From positions 44,601,540 through 44,665,539 of the forward strand of contig CP154955.1 in the NCBI GenBank assembly GCA_039621445.1: a stretch of 64,000 nt of DNA. The letters run 5' to 3'. Below the pieces are notes generated by a model that ran no database searches, was not told where the DNA came from, and worked only from the letters and a program-made list of their open reading frames with translations. Shown here piece by piece: positions 1-10,022 of this stretch (positions are counted from its first letter, which is position 1; every line of letters starts with the position of its first letter). This DNA comes from Euglena gracilis (taxonomy: Eukaryota > Euglenida > Euglenophyceae > Euglenales). The position numbers and the translations under genes were made by a program.

Positions 1-1
1 T

Positions 2-1117
2 GCACTAATGACAAGTGTTGCCATCGATTTGTTTCGAATGCCAAGGGTTTTACACGATGGGGGGGAGTATGACACCCTAGCCCTTTGTGTGGATAGGCAT
101 TCGGGTTGGATTGTGGGGGTTGCATGCAAGGACAAGGGATTAACCGGTGCCAAGTTGGCTAAGGAAATGGTGAAAAATCAGTGGAGGCCTTTTGGGGTTC
201 CCTCGGTCATCTCAAGTGACCAAGGGAGCCATTTCACAAGCACTTGGTGGAAAAACATGTGTGCACTTTTGGGGATTAGGCAAGCGTATTCCCAAGCATA
301 CCACCACCAAGCAAACGGGAGGGTTGAGAGAGCCGGACAACAGGTAATGGAGGTGTTGAGAAAATTGTATGTGGAAGAAAAAATTAATTGGGTTGAAGCT
401 TTACCCCAAGTTTTGGACCGAATTCATGACGTAAAAGGGGAAAGCGGATTGAGCCCATATGAAATTGTGACTGGAAGGGAAAGACCATTGGCAGGGGTAC
501 CCTACCAACCACCCAAAGAATGTGAGGATTCGGTGGAGTTTTTCCATAGGATGCAAGACATTGATGGGAGGGTGGCTAGGATACTCAACAAAAAGCACGA
601 GGAGGAGGTGGCAAGGATAAATAAGGGGAGGAAAGAAATGGAACCCCTAAAGGTGGGGACGACGGTTTGGTATAGGAGACCCGAGGGGTCGGGTGAGAAG
701 CTTGACTCTAGGTGGGTGGGACCTGGGGTCGTGAAGGGTAGAGAAGGGGAACGGAGTTATGTAATTGAGATGAAACCTGGGGTGGAGACAAAAGCTCATA
801 AGAGTTTTTTGAAGGAATATCGGGAACCCCAAGTGGAAGGTAAGGGGGTGCCTCTTTTTTACTATAAACGGACCGAAAAAGAAGAAGAGGCATTACCTGA
901 TGAGTGGGAGGTGGAAAAAATCTTAAAGCACCGGAAAGGAAAGGATGGAAAGTGGGAGTTTTTAACCAAGTGGGTCGGATATGAGGACGGGGAGGAGACC
1001 TGGGAACCGGCAGGAAATTTTATTCACCGTTTCAGTGGGGAGTTTGTGAAATATTGCCGTGAGAAAAAAGTGAAAATGGACATAATGTCCGAACTTAAAA
1101 TTGACGGTGGGCCATAG
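2..1117 (+). CDS. Ty3/gypsy Pol fragment: integrase core plus chromodomain, 5' end outside window
   Basis: C-terminal part of a chromovirus-type Pol. Integrase inserts the cDNA and the chromodomain is thought to steer insertion to marked chromatin. Counting from the ATG at 8, the rve core shows D7 (SVAIDLF), D71 (SSDQGSHF) and E107 (NGRVERAG), a DD35E triad. A chromodomain follows at about residues 300-345 (EWEVEKIL, FLTKWVGY, TWEPAGNF). The frame is open to the left edge, so the ATG at 8 is probably internal; the zinc-binding N-terminus, RT and gag would lie outside. No stop interrupts the 369 codons, so this copy is better preserved than the elements to its right. Family assignment is firm; activity cannot be judged. 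Confidence 0.9.
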   Translation, partial: ALMTSVAIDLFRMPRVLHDGGEYDTLALCVDRHSGWIVGVACKDKGLTGAKLAKEMVKNQWRPFGVPSVISSDQGSHFTSTWWKNMCALLGIRQAYSQAYHHQANGRVERAGQQVMEVLRKLYVEEKINWVEALPQVLDRIHDVKGESGLSPYEIVTGRERPLAGVPYQPPKECEDSVEFFHRMQDIDGRVARILNKKHEEEVARINKGRKEMEPLKVGTTVWYRRPEGSGEKLDSRWVGPGVVKGREGERSYVIEMKPGVETKAHKSFLKEYREPQVEGKGVPLFYYKRTEKEEEALPDEWEVEKILKHRKGKDGKWEFLTKWVGYEDGEETWEPAGNFIHRFSGEFVKYCREKKVKMDIMSELKIDGGP

Positions 1118-2202
1118 GCTCTAAGGTGAGCCATAAGGCCCTGTCAAAGGCTCTACTGCGAGCCAAGTGGGAAGGCAAAGTGCTGTTTTTAACCCAACAT
1201 CAAAATTTAAAAGCCGGCTTTGCACGTCCGTGTGGGCGTTTGTGCGCACATGCGCACGGGAGTGTGAAAGGAAGAATGTACAAAGGCAAGCATTTGAGAA
1301 TGTGAGAATGGAGAAAGATAGAAAAAGGCCCCGCAAGGGGGCCGGGGCACCACAGTATATTCGCTTCACATTCGCTATATTGCCGTCCGCTGTCTCCCTT
1401 CCCTCCCTCTACCTTACCCCGCTGCCCTTACACCTTACCCCACATTGCCGTCACGTCCCATATGGTGGTGTTGTAAGGATTCCTTTTCAAAGCATCGGAT
1501 ATGTGGATGATGTGGTTGGGAGTCCATGGTCACATAATGAGCCCCCCTTCGGTTTGACAAATATCCCCCCGGCCCGAGGAGGGGGGGGGGGGCGTTTGAT
1601 TTGTTGACAAAAATCCCCCCGGCCCGAGGAGGGGGGGGGGAGTGTTTGATTTGTTGACAAAAATCCCCCCGGCCCGAAAGGGGGGGGGGCGCTTGATTTT
1701 TTTGAAAAAAATCCCCCCGGCCCGAGGAGGGGGGGGGGGGGCGCTTGAATGTTTTGACAAAAAATCCCCCCGGCCCGAGGAGGGGGGGGGGGGCGCTTGA
1801 TTTTTTTGACAAACGTTCCCCGGCCCGAGGAGGGGGGGGGGTTGACGAATTTAAACCAAAAATCCCCCGACCCGGGGGGGGGGGCGCCAACCGAATTTTT
1901 ACCAAAAATCCCCCGACCCGTTGAAAAGGGGGGGGGGGGGCAGATCTTGGTGAAGACCCTCGTACCACCCATGAGAAGCGGGGTGGGGGGGGCAGCCAAA
2001 TATTCATTGGTTGGTGAACCGAATCTTTCCCAAAGGCTTGAAGGCACTTGAAGCCATAGTCCCTGAATTTTGTTTCCCGTTTGGTTGGTTCAAGGGAGCA
2101 TGTGTGGGACATAGGCTTTGGGGAAGGAGTGCCGATTGGAGGATTTCCCCCCCGTTGTTGAGGAACGGGGGGGGGGGGCGAATTTTTGGTGTCCGACTAA
2201 GG
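1118..2202 (+). other. 3' untranslated part of the first gypsy element
   Basis: No gene is supported between the chromodomain stop and the polypurine tract. The stretch holds a short GC hairpin near 1325-1347 and a G-rich minisatellite. Open frames on the minus strand here are proline-glycine reading of the minisatellite. It is assigned to the element because the polypurine tract and LTR start follow at 2203-2218. Confidence 0.55.
1554..1960. repeat. G/C-run minisatellite, unit about 50 bp, about 8 copies
   Basis: Each unit has the order TTGACAAAAATCCCCCCGG, CCCGAGGA, a run of 9-12 G, then CGCTTGATTT. Six units are well conserved (from about 1555, 1604, 1657, 1705, 1758 and 1808) and two more are degenerate up to 1960. 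Unit length varies with the G run. On the minus strand several frames stay open and read as APPP-LLGPGG repeats; this is a composition effect. Confidence 0.85.
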
Positions 2203-2217
2203 TCGCAAGGGAGGGGG
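2203..2217 (+). promoter_or_regulatory. Polypurine tract of the first gypsy element
   Basis: A purine tract (AAGGGAGGGGG) immediately precedes TGTCGG. The same tract with the same upstream bases (GTCCGACTAA.GTCGC) lies, on the minus strand, immediately before the TGTCGG of the LTR at 15471. This is the plus-strand primer position of LTR retrotransposons and fixes the LTR start at 2218. Confidence 0.65.
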
Positions 2218-2830
2218 TGTCGGCCGCCGGCTTTCGCCGGCAGCCAAAAATTGCCAGAAGGCGCAAATTTTAAAGTCGCGGCTAACAGCCAATCAGTTAA
2301 AAAAAACCCGCGACTTAAATTGGAAGCGGGTCAAATTTCGAAGCGCCTTCGAATTTGTTTTTTTTTCACAGAACTTGAGGGGTTTTCCCCAATATTTGGC
2401 AAGAAGGAATACCATTGTATTGAATTTGGCAATTGGACTTTGAATTGGAGTGGCAAGTTGATTTCATTGTTGGTCATTGATTCATTGAAGTCAATTCAAT
2501 TGAAGGAGCCTTAAACACCACCGCCCACTCCCTCTATACCACCACCTTCGCCTCCATCACCTACCACTCCTTGCCCCAAGGTTTGCACATTTCATACATT
2601 CACATTTCACAGTTTCGGTTTCAATTGTCTTCTCATTCAAGTTTCAGAGTTTCAGAAATCAAGTTTCTTTCAGTTTTTGACTTCAAGAGTTTCAAGCTCC
2701 AGTGGGTTGGTTTTGCTTACAAGGTGTGCAAGGGAGAGAGAGAGAGAGAGAGAGAAAAGTGAGATTTGCAAGCAAAATGGCAGATTTTTCGATTTTGAGC
2801 AAAATTTCGGAAACCGCTAAAAAAACGATC
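2218..2830 (+). repeat. 3' LTR of the first gypsy element (right end uncertain)
   Basis: Begins TGTCGGC directly after the polypurine tract. Near 2765-2838 it resembles the LTR at 14877-15471 read on the minus strand: a GGCAGA...TTTT stretch followed by the shared GATCCTACGC. The gypsy LTR at 3780-4185 also carries AAAAAGATCCTAC. The terminal CA and the target duplication were not found, probably because the non-LTR element that follows replaces the end. The short frame starting MADFSILSK near 2777 lies inside this LTR and is not called as a gene. Confidence 0.5.
2734..2755. repeat. (GA)n microsatellite
   Basis: About 11 GA dinucleotides inside the presumed LTR, just upstream of the conserved GATCCTACGC stretch. 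Confidence 0.9.
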
Positions 2831-3604
2831 CTACGCACCGGCTGGGGTTGGGGAAACCACCTGGGTGAAAAAAAGGGGGTTGGCTTGAGCCCACCAACCC
2901 CCGGAGAAAGCGCAGGCCCCACCCCGGAAACACCACCCCCCCTGTCGGTGGTCCTCCCCACCGGCGAGGACCCCCCGGGGCCCTCGGCCCGACGGGACTC
3001 GGCGGTCGCGGGGGCGACCGGCGCACAGGGGGTGGCGGACCCGGCGAACACCTGCTCTGCCGAGACTGAAGGCGGCGGCCCTGCGCTCCACGTTGCTACC
3101 GCAGGCGCCCCTGTTCCGCATTCGTGGTACCGCGCTCCTACCCCACCCCCGATGGTGGACCTGGTGCCTCTACCTCCACATCGACCCGCCCCCTCCTACT
3201 TCCCTGCCGGGGAATGATGAAGAGGCGCCCGTCCCTCTGCCCGACCGGTCACCCCATCATCGTGACATCCCGTTTCTCTCCTCCCACGACCTACCCCCCT
3301 TGGACGAATGGCTTCATGACGGATACATCCCCGGGCAGCCTTACGAACTCCTCATGGGCGGGCGGAGATTCTTCGTATTGGGCGATGGCCTCTGGGACCC
3401 CCACTTCCCACCGGAGGATCCATGCCCCTTCTGCAAGGGATCCCACTGGCCTTTGGAACGCTGCTGCCTCCTGCCCGACGCCAGCAACAATCGGTCGGCT
3501 ATGCGTCAGCCCACAATCCGCGTCACCCGAGAGGCATCCCGCTGCCGCAACTCCCTCTTGAAGTCCCGCCGTTGCTCCGTCTGCACCACCCTGGCCGGAG
3601 GAGC

Positions 3605-3643
3605 CTACTTACGTGTGGCGACATGCACCTCCACCCCGGACCT
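3605..3643 (+). other. 2A-like motif 1 (LLTCGDMHLHPGP)
   Basis: Reads L-L-T-C-G-D-M-H-L-H-P-G-P. It matches the 2A ribosome-skipping pattern G-D-x-E-x-N-P-G-P in the Gly-Asp and Pro-Gly-Pro parts but has His where Glu and Asn are expected. Loss of the Asn makes skipping unlikely. Comparable GDxHxNPGP strings occur near the starts of several metazoan non-LTR elements. Confidence 0.45.
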
Positions 3644-3728
3644 CCGTACCCCCATGCAGCACGCCACACCCGTCACTCCCTCCTGGACCAATGCCAGCCA
3701 GAGCACCCTCCGGACGGGCCGAGGGAGT

Positions 3729-3767
3729 CTCCTGTCACGTGGTGAAATCGAGAGCAACCCAGGACCC
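3729..3767 (+). other. 2A-like motif 2 (LLSRGEIESNPGP)
   Basis: Reads L-L-S-R-G-E-I-E-S-N-P-G-P: the NPGP core and the upstream Glu are intact, with Glu replacing the usual Asp. It lies eight bases before the GGCGC target site of the gypsy insertion. In the uninterrupted element it would sit between the N-terminal finger region and the reverse-transcriptase part. Confidence 0.5.
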
Positions 3768-3779
3768 CCGGCGGGGCGC

Positions 3780-4185
3780 TGAAAAGGTGGCTTTGGCTAC
3801 CTTCCCCCCCCCGACCTCCCTGGGCAGTGGATGAAAGAGACCCCCCTTGCTCATTGAAGGAAGGTGCAAGAATCACTCACAATTGGCCCATGTGTGCTTT
3901 ATGGGGGGGGGGGGCCTTCCACAAAGGAGCCTTCCCCAACGCCCCCCCCCCCACCAACCGCCCAACCATCTCTACCCATTCTTACTATGACGTCCTGGTA
4001 CCTTTTGGTGTACATATGTCTCACCTTCTGCACAGGCTGGCCTTGGTGCTTGTTACACAATGTTTCCCATGCTTGTGGCTTGGAAGTAAAAGCGCCACGA
4101 AGGACAAAAGTTCGAGGAAAAAGGAGAGTTCGAAAAAGATCCTACAACGCTGAGTCCAAGAAGAAGAAGGACAAAAAGCTTTACA
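3780..4185 (+). repeat. 5' LTR of the gypsy insertion
   Basis: 406 bp, TG...CA ended, near-identical to 10023-10422. Most differences are lengths of G and C runs plus a few substitutions, which suggests a fairly recent insertion. Confidence 0.9.
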
Positions 4186-4187
4186 AT

Positions 4188-4199
4188 TGGTAGCAGAGA
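4188..4199 (+). promoter_or_regulatory. Primer-binding site, initiator-Met tRNA type
   Basis: TGGTAGCAGAG lies two bases after the 5' LTR. It closely matches the common initiator-methionine primer-binding sequence TGGTATCAGAGC and marks where minus-strand cDNA synthesis would start. Confidence 0.8.
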
Positions 4200-4487
4200 G
4201 GCATCCTCGACCTCGACTTGCTGTACTATCCTACCCGTGGTCGCTGTCGTCGGAAGTCGTCGGAGGAACGACACCGCCGAGAGCAACAAGAGGAGAAGTG
4301 AGCCGCCGAGGAGCTCTGACCTTCCCTCTGACCACCTGACTGGACCGGTCTGACCCACTTCTTTGTGGTTGGCCCCCAGTCAAAGCTTTTTACTAAGGCC
4401 AGCCGGAGAAAGCCCACCCCCGGGGACAGACAAAGAAAGAGAGCCCTCTCAAGCGTGAAAAGCCATAGCGTGAACCTGTGAGCCGCC
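4200..4487 (+). other. Untranslated leader of the gypsy insertion
   Basis: About 290 bases between primer-binding site and gag start without a convincing frame. It would contain the packaging signal in an active element. Confidence 0.5.
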
Positions 4488-7400
4488 ATGACTGAGTCAC
4501 CACCGCCTGAACAAGAGCCTGAGCATCAGTCCACTCTACAGGACATCGAGGAGAAGCTGAAGGACCTCGAGCTCAGAGTCTTCGGCCACGAGTCCAAGGA
4601 CTCGTCAACCCCTCTCGTTTCCCCATTCACACCCCACTCTTTTTGGGAGAAGAGGATTCAGAAGTTCAAGGGCAGCTTGGAGTTGAAAGGAAGTTCTGTG
4701 ACAGCCAAACTCCCTCCTATCCCGTCGCCCTCGTTTGATGGTTCGGACCTTGAAGCCTTTTTGAAAGAGTTTGAACGTTGGTTGCGTCTTTCCGGTGTGG
4801 AAAGTGCCCCAGAAGCTTTCCAGTTGGATTGGCTCATCCAGTGTGTTGTTCCCAAGTACAGAAAGTTTGTTGAAAAGGTTGTTGAGGAGCAGCCCCAGCT
4901 TGACAAAGTGCTTTTGGCATTGTCCCAACTGTTTCCGAAGCTCGAGAACGACCTTACGCTTCGGGAGTCCCTTGACCATCTCCAGTCCCTTTCAGCCACC
5001 CCAGACCCAGCCACAGTGAAAAGGTTGTTGGTTGAGTTTGAGGAGGTGACAGCCAGAATGTCAAAAGGAGCTTTGGGAGACCAGGAAAAGTACCTCTACC
5101 TCTCCAAGAAAATTCACCCCAAGATGTTTTCTGAGTTGAGACAAGACATGTACTACAAAAGGAGGACAGAAACTTATGAGGACTTGAAAGTTTGCTTGCT
5201 GGAAAAGGCCCAAGAAGATTGGTTGGAACGTCATCTTCAAAAGAAAATTTCGCTGCATACTCTCCAGGAAACACCCCAGCCACAAAAATCCCAAGGAGAC
5301 TTGCCCATGGTTGATTCCCAGGTTTCTTCATCTTCCAAGCCTTCAGGGTTTTCCCAGGAGCAACGCAAAGGAAAAGGCAAAGGAGTTTTCTCCAAGGGCA
5401 AAGGAAGTGGTCCTGCCAAAGGCAAGGGCAAAGGCAAGGGTTTTTCCCATGTGCAAGGTGTGCAAAGTCAGCCCAACCAACCTGGACCCCCTCAGTTTTC
5501 TGTTTCTCTTTGGTGCAAGTTTTGTGGGAAGAAAGGTCATTATGAGGACAAATGTTGGTCAAAACAAAAGGAGGAAAGAAAAGCCAAAGCAAAGGAGAAA
5601 AGTTCACCCCCATCCTCACAAACCCCCACACAACAACCCGATTCAGCCAAAAAGAGGAAAATTGACACACTCCACATTTTGAAAGGTACATCCCTCATCA
5701 CCAATGTGACCATCAATGGGACATCCCTCAAGGCCATCATCGACAGTGGTGCAACGACAAGTGCCATTGCCCGGAAATGTGTTCCACCAGGTGCCATCAT
5801 GAGATCGATGGTTGTCCCCATCCAAGTTGGAAATGGAGATGTCATTTTTTCGGATGGGACAGCCGAGCTCACACTCCAATTTGGGGAGAGCATTTTGAAG
5901 CAAGAGGCGTTGGTCATTCCAACAAACGCTTTTGAAGCCGTTTTGGGCATGGATTTTTTGACCAATGAAAAAGTGGGTGGTCTTTTGACACAACCCCCCC
6001 CTTGCAAGTTGCTCGTGGAAGGAAAAAAGTATCCTTTGATGGAGAATGATGGTTCAAGGATTCATCGGATTTACCGACTCTTCAAAAGGGAAAGCTACAC
6101 GCTTGTCCCCAATGTCAAAAAAGAAGTTCTTTCTCGATTGGAAATCAACGATTTTGACATCGATGTGGACCTATTCGCAAATCACAGAAACTTCCAAGAG
6201 TCTCGGTATTGTACCCGGGCGAACAACGCATTTTTCTACGATTGGAGTCGGATTGGAGAAAAGGAAAGTTCCATTTTGTGGGCGAACCCACCTTTTTCGG
6301 TGCTTGACCGAGTTTTGACCAAGGTGGCCATGGAACCTCTCCGGATGGTTTTGGTTTGCCCGGATTGGGGAGATTGTTATTGGAGGCGAATTTTGGAAAA
6401 GCTCTCCATTGCCCAAGTTCAAGTCCCCAATGGCATGGAAACGTACCGTTCCGATTTTCAAGAAAAAGCATTGCCAGCCCCACAATGGAATACAATTGTT
6501 TCGGTTTTGGATTCCAAGTCGAAAAGCATCCCGATTTCGGAGTTGGACCCCAAGATCGTGAAATGGATTTTGAGGAAATGTCGGAAATGGGATTTGGAGC
6601 ATTTGGTGAATGAAATCAAAAAGTACCCCAAAGTGAGTGTGGAGGGCATGGAAAGGGAGATTCAAGTGGATATTGATGAAATCCCGTTGTCTCCCCCCGT
6701 TTCACCAATCTCATCCTTGCCCCATGATTCACTTTTTCAGGTGGAGAAAATTTCAAGTGTCACCGAAGTTGGAGCCGAATTATCATTGGAAGTGGATTTG
6801 AGCTTCACCGAGAAGGACCACAAGCCACCAACAATGGTTTCAAACTATGAAGAATTGGAGTTCAATGGAGCCGATGGTATGGAAGTCCGAGGTACCCCCT
6901 CTTCCCCCTTCACCGTTTCGGATGGAGAATTGTCCAAGGTGTGTGAAAGGCTTTTGCAACAAATTCCCGTTCCACAAAAAGATGGTTTGTTTGACAAGGA
7001 AACCGAGAACCTTCATGGTGATTTGCAAGGTGACCTAGCCCGTTTTGAAAAGGAACCCCAATTGAAAGTGCTCCTTGAAAAGTACATGGAAATTTTTGGT
7101 CCTCTCCCGAGTCCCGGCATGGGTTGTCAACTCGTCCAATGTGATTTGGAACTCAAGGATGAGTTCAAGGGGAGGGTGATCCGTGGCAAATGTTGGCCAA
7201 TGAGCGAAAAGGATTCCATGGAAATTCACAAACAAGTGAATGAATTGGTGGAAAGTGGGTTGGTGGAGAGCTACCCCAAAGGAAAGACCCCAACCCATTG
7301 TTCTCCAACATTTTTGGTGGAAAAGAAGGAAAGCCAATCGAAAAGGATGGTGGGCCAATACAAAAAGGTCAACGACCATGTGAAAAGTCATTCGGCATTT

Positions 7401-8060
7401 TTACCAAACATGGAACAAATGGTCGAAAATTTGGCCCAATGTCGATGGAAATCAAAACTCGACCTAAGAAGTGGGTTTTGGCAAGTCGGTTTGAGTGAAA
7501 GGGCAAAAGAACTCACCGCATTTGTCACCCCGAATGGTCAAGTTTGGCAATGGAATTGCATGCCATTTGGAATTCAAGCCGCACCCGCAATTTTTCAAGA
7601 ACTCATGGAAAGGGTGATTTCGGAAATGAAGGAAAATCCAAAGGTTGCAAATTTGTTGGAACCGAAAAATGGCCAAAGGAAATGTTTTGTGGGAGCATTT
7701 TTCGATGATGTCGGGGTGGGAGCATCGACCATCCCCGAACATTTGTTTTTGTTGGAGGAACTTTTCAAAGTGGTGAAAAAGCACAAGCTCCGAATCAAGT
7801 TGACCAAGTGTGACTTTTTGAAAGAAAGCATTGAGTACCTTGGTTTTTCGGTTCAATGGGGATCATGGAGGCCAAGTGAGAAAAAGATTCAAGCTTTGGT
7901 GGATTTCAAAGTGAAAAGTTTGAAAGATCTCCGTGCTTTTTTGGGAGCTTGCAACTTTTTTCGTCGCCATGTGAAAGCATTCACATTTTCAAGTGCGGAT
8001 TTGACCGATCTTCTCAAGAAAAATGCAAGATTTGTTTGGACCCAAAAGAAGAAAAGCTCA
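4488..8060 (+). pseudogene. gag-protease-NPPF domain-reverse transcriptase polyprotein of the gypsy insertion
   Basis: One long frame from ATG 4488. The Gag part is followed by a GKGKGKG basic stretch and a zinc knuckle CKFCGKKGHYEDKC from C343. The aspartic protease has D419 in IIDSGATTS and later AVLGMDFL. Residues about 555-650 hold VDLFANHRN and WANPPFSVLDRVL (N600), like the domain that normally follows RNase H in DIRS-type elements. RT motifs follow: LDLRSGFWQVGL, WNCMPFGIQAAPAIF, FFDDV at 1071-1075 and KCDFLKESIEYLGF. The usual YxDD tyrosine is Phe. Meaning is lost near 8035-8060, where RNase H continues in another frame, a one-base shift in an A-rich run. The frame stays open to 8654 but reads as noise there. 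Confidence 0.85.
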
Positions 8061-9304
8061 TCCAGGACATCAAACAAAAACTTTTGGATGCGGTGCCCCT
8101 CGGGGTACCACGGTCATGTGGAGAAATGGTTGTCATTACCGATGCCTCCGACCGGGGGGGAGGTGGTACGATTTTTCAATGGCAATCATTGGACCCCTCT
8201 CAAGTCCCTCAAGGTTTCGCAACCCAAGGTACGTCCGAAGAAGGTGTGCTCATTCACAATTATCCAAATGATTTCCGGTTGGTCCCGATCGGGCATTGGA
8301 ATTGGAAATGGTGCCCCACAAGATCCCGGTACTCAACCTTTGAACAAGAACTTTTGGCCGGTCACACAGACGACCGAGGAACAGGCGGCGAACAGCGAGG
8401 CGCAAGCGACGCACACAGAGGCGCACGCGACGAACGCACGACAAAACCAGAACACGACAGAACAAGGCCAGAACAGGAAACGCGAGGCGAAAGGCCCAGA
8501 ACAGCCGAACGAGCACGCGACGCACGGCCGAGCGCACGCGACGACCCACCAGAAACCCCAGAAGGACCCAGACCCCCGAAAGACCCAGTTCCCCAATCTT
8601 TTTCTTCTCAGATGGTTACAAGAAGCAAGGCCCGAGGGCCAGAATCAAGTTTAAAGTTCAAGAATTCAAATTTTAAAGTTGGTCGACATGGTGGAGAATC
8701 AAAGAGAATTTGGCAGAAAAAGTCGGAGTTTGAGAAAGAGAACTTCAAGGAGAGTGGACCTGAGGGTCCTTTGCAGCAGGCTGCTGCAGTTGCTGCTGTT
8801 GATCTTGAAGTTGACGTTCAAAATGATGAAGTTCAAAATGATGCTGTTCAACTTCCACAAGAAGAACTTCTACATGACGATGTTCTGGGGCCTGTGGGCT
8901 CCATGCTGCAGCCCTGTGCTGCAGATTCTGTGCCTGTTTTCCCAATTTCACAGCCAGAACCAGAAAAAGTCAGCACTTTTGCTTCAGAATGTGTTTCAGA
9001 TTTGCCCAAAACAGCCAGACAGTTTTCAGAAATGGAGGCTGCAAAAATGGGATTTTACAATGTTGAAGCCATTTTGGATCACAAGTTCAGAAATGGTTGG
9101 AGATTTTTGACCAAGTGGGAGAATTACCCAGTGCATTCATCAACATGGGAACCAGTCAGAAGTTTCATTTTGCCAGGTGGAAGAATGAACACAGTTTTTC
9201 AGAATTACATTCAGGACAATGGTTTGCAAGAGGTTTCGAAGAAAGTGCAGAAGAATACGAATACCCAACCCAGTCCAGCTTTCACAGTCAAACTGTTTCC
9301 ATGA
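8035..9304 (+). pseudogene. Truncated RNase H fused to a chromodomain; integrase deleted
   Basis: Continues the RT frame in phase 2: KEEKLIQDIKQKLLDAV, then RNase H with MVVITDASDRGGGG and RYSTFEQELLAG. After this come about 75 residues of Arg/Glu/Ala/Asp-rich low-complexity sequence, then VTRSKARG. An acidic linker and a chromodomain follow (FYNVEAILDHKF, RFLTKWENYP, STWEPVRSF). The second half of RNase H and the whole integrase (zinc domain and DDE core) are absent, although integrase normally lies between RNase H and chromodomain. The chromodomain differs clearly from the one at 900-1060. Confidence 0.8.
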
Positions 9305-10007
9305 AATTTGGTGCCTTGGGCATCAGAAACTGACCCCAGCATGCACAACCAGCCAAGAAAGCAGAATAGCCCCTCTCTTTGCTAAGTGCCAGCCCAGCTG
9401 TTGAGGAGTGGGATGTCTGGGTGCAGAAGCCACAGGGCCAGAGGCACTTAGGTCTTGCACCTAAGAGTGGAATCAGCCTGAAATCGAATGCCATTTTGGC
9501 CAGGCCATGAATCTACCAACAGGTTCGCCGCAGCACCAAGCCAACACCAGCAACAAGTCACTTCATCATCAACATCATGTTCTTCTTCATCATGTTCATT
9601 TTTCAGAAGATGTTGATGTTCATCATTTTGATGAAGATAGAGTTGTCGTTCATCGATTTGTTGTTCGTTGACTTTGTTGTTCGTTGATTTGTTGTTTCTT
9701 GAAGTTCATGTCTGTTGGATTGGATTGTTTGATTATGGCTTTTCCTAGTTTTTGGGAGAGAGAGAAAGGCCAGAGAGAGGGCAAACGGGAAAGAGAAAGA
9801 AAACCCCCCCACAGCCACAAACGACAAGCTGGCTGGTGTAAAAAGTTTTTGATTTCTCTTCCACTGTCACCTGACCAAAAAAAAAGGAACAATTGATGCC
9901 GATTTTCCGGCCCACGTTCACGAGTCTAAAAAAAAAGACGTACGCCTGAGAATTTCATCCAAGTCTTTTGAGCCCCCTTTTGTGTGTGCTTGGTGGGGCC
10001 TTGCTCC
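9305..10007 (+). other. 3' untranslated region of the gypsy insertion
   Basis: No gene seen. 9540-9720 is rich in TCATC and GTTGTTCGTTGA short repeats; 9750-9800 is a purine-rich GAGAGAGA-like stretch. Confidence 0.5.
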
Positions 10008-10022
10008 ACCAAGGGGCGGGAT
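10008..10022 (+). promoter_or_regulatory. Purine tract before the 3' LTR
   Basis: CCAAGGGGCGGGAT directly precedes the TG of the 3' LTR, the position of the polypurine tract. It is interrupted by one C and is a moderate match. Confidence 0.5.

Larger units (their letters stand above)
2830..3779 (+). pseudogene. 5' part of a restriction-like-endonuclease non-LTR retrotransposon (N-terminal region)
   Basis: GC-rich, proline-rich coding-like sequence that ends at the gypsy insertion and resumes at 10428. The frame beginning near 3093 reads PPLDEWLHDGYIPGQPYELL, then a zinc-knuckle-like CPFCKGSHWPLERC at 3423-3464. Two 2A-like motifs follow, in different frames, so at least one frameshift separates them. 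The left boundary is uncertain (2830-3090). N-terminal Cys/His fingers are usual in R2/CRE/NeSL-type elements; assignment rests mainly on the downstream half at 10.4-13.4 kb. Confidence 0.6.

Noticed and set aside
1435-2112. Long proline/glycine-rich minus-strand frames with LLGPGGFF repeats
   Set aside because: They are readings of the G-run minisatellite, open in several frames at once, and have no non-repeat part.
2702-3217. Frame starting MGWFCLQGVQG/MADFSILSK as a host gene
   Set aside because: Its start lies inside the presumed gypsy LTR, next to a GATCCTACGC stretch shared with another LTR.
8060-8654. C-terminal 200 residues of the gypsy polyprotein frame
   Set aside because: RNase H continues in another frame there; the residual reading is low-complexity noise.
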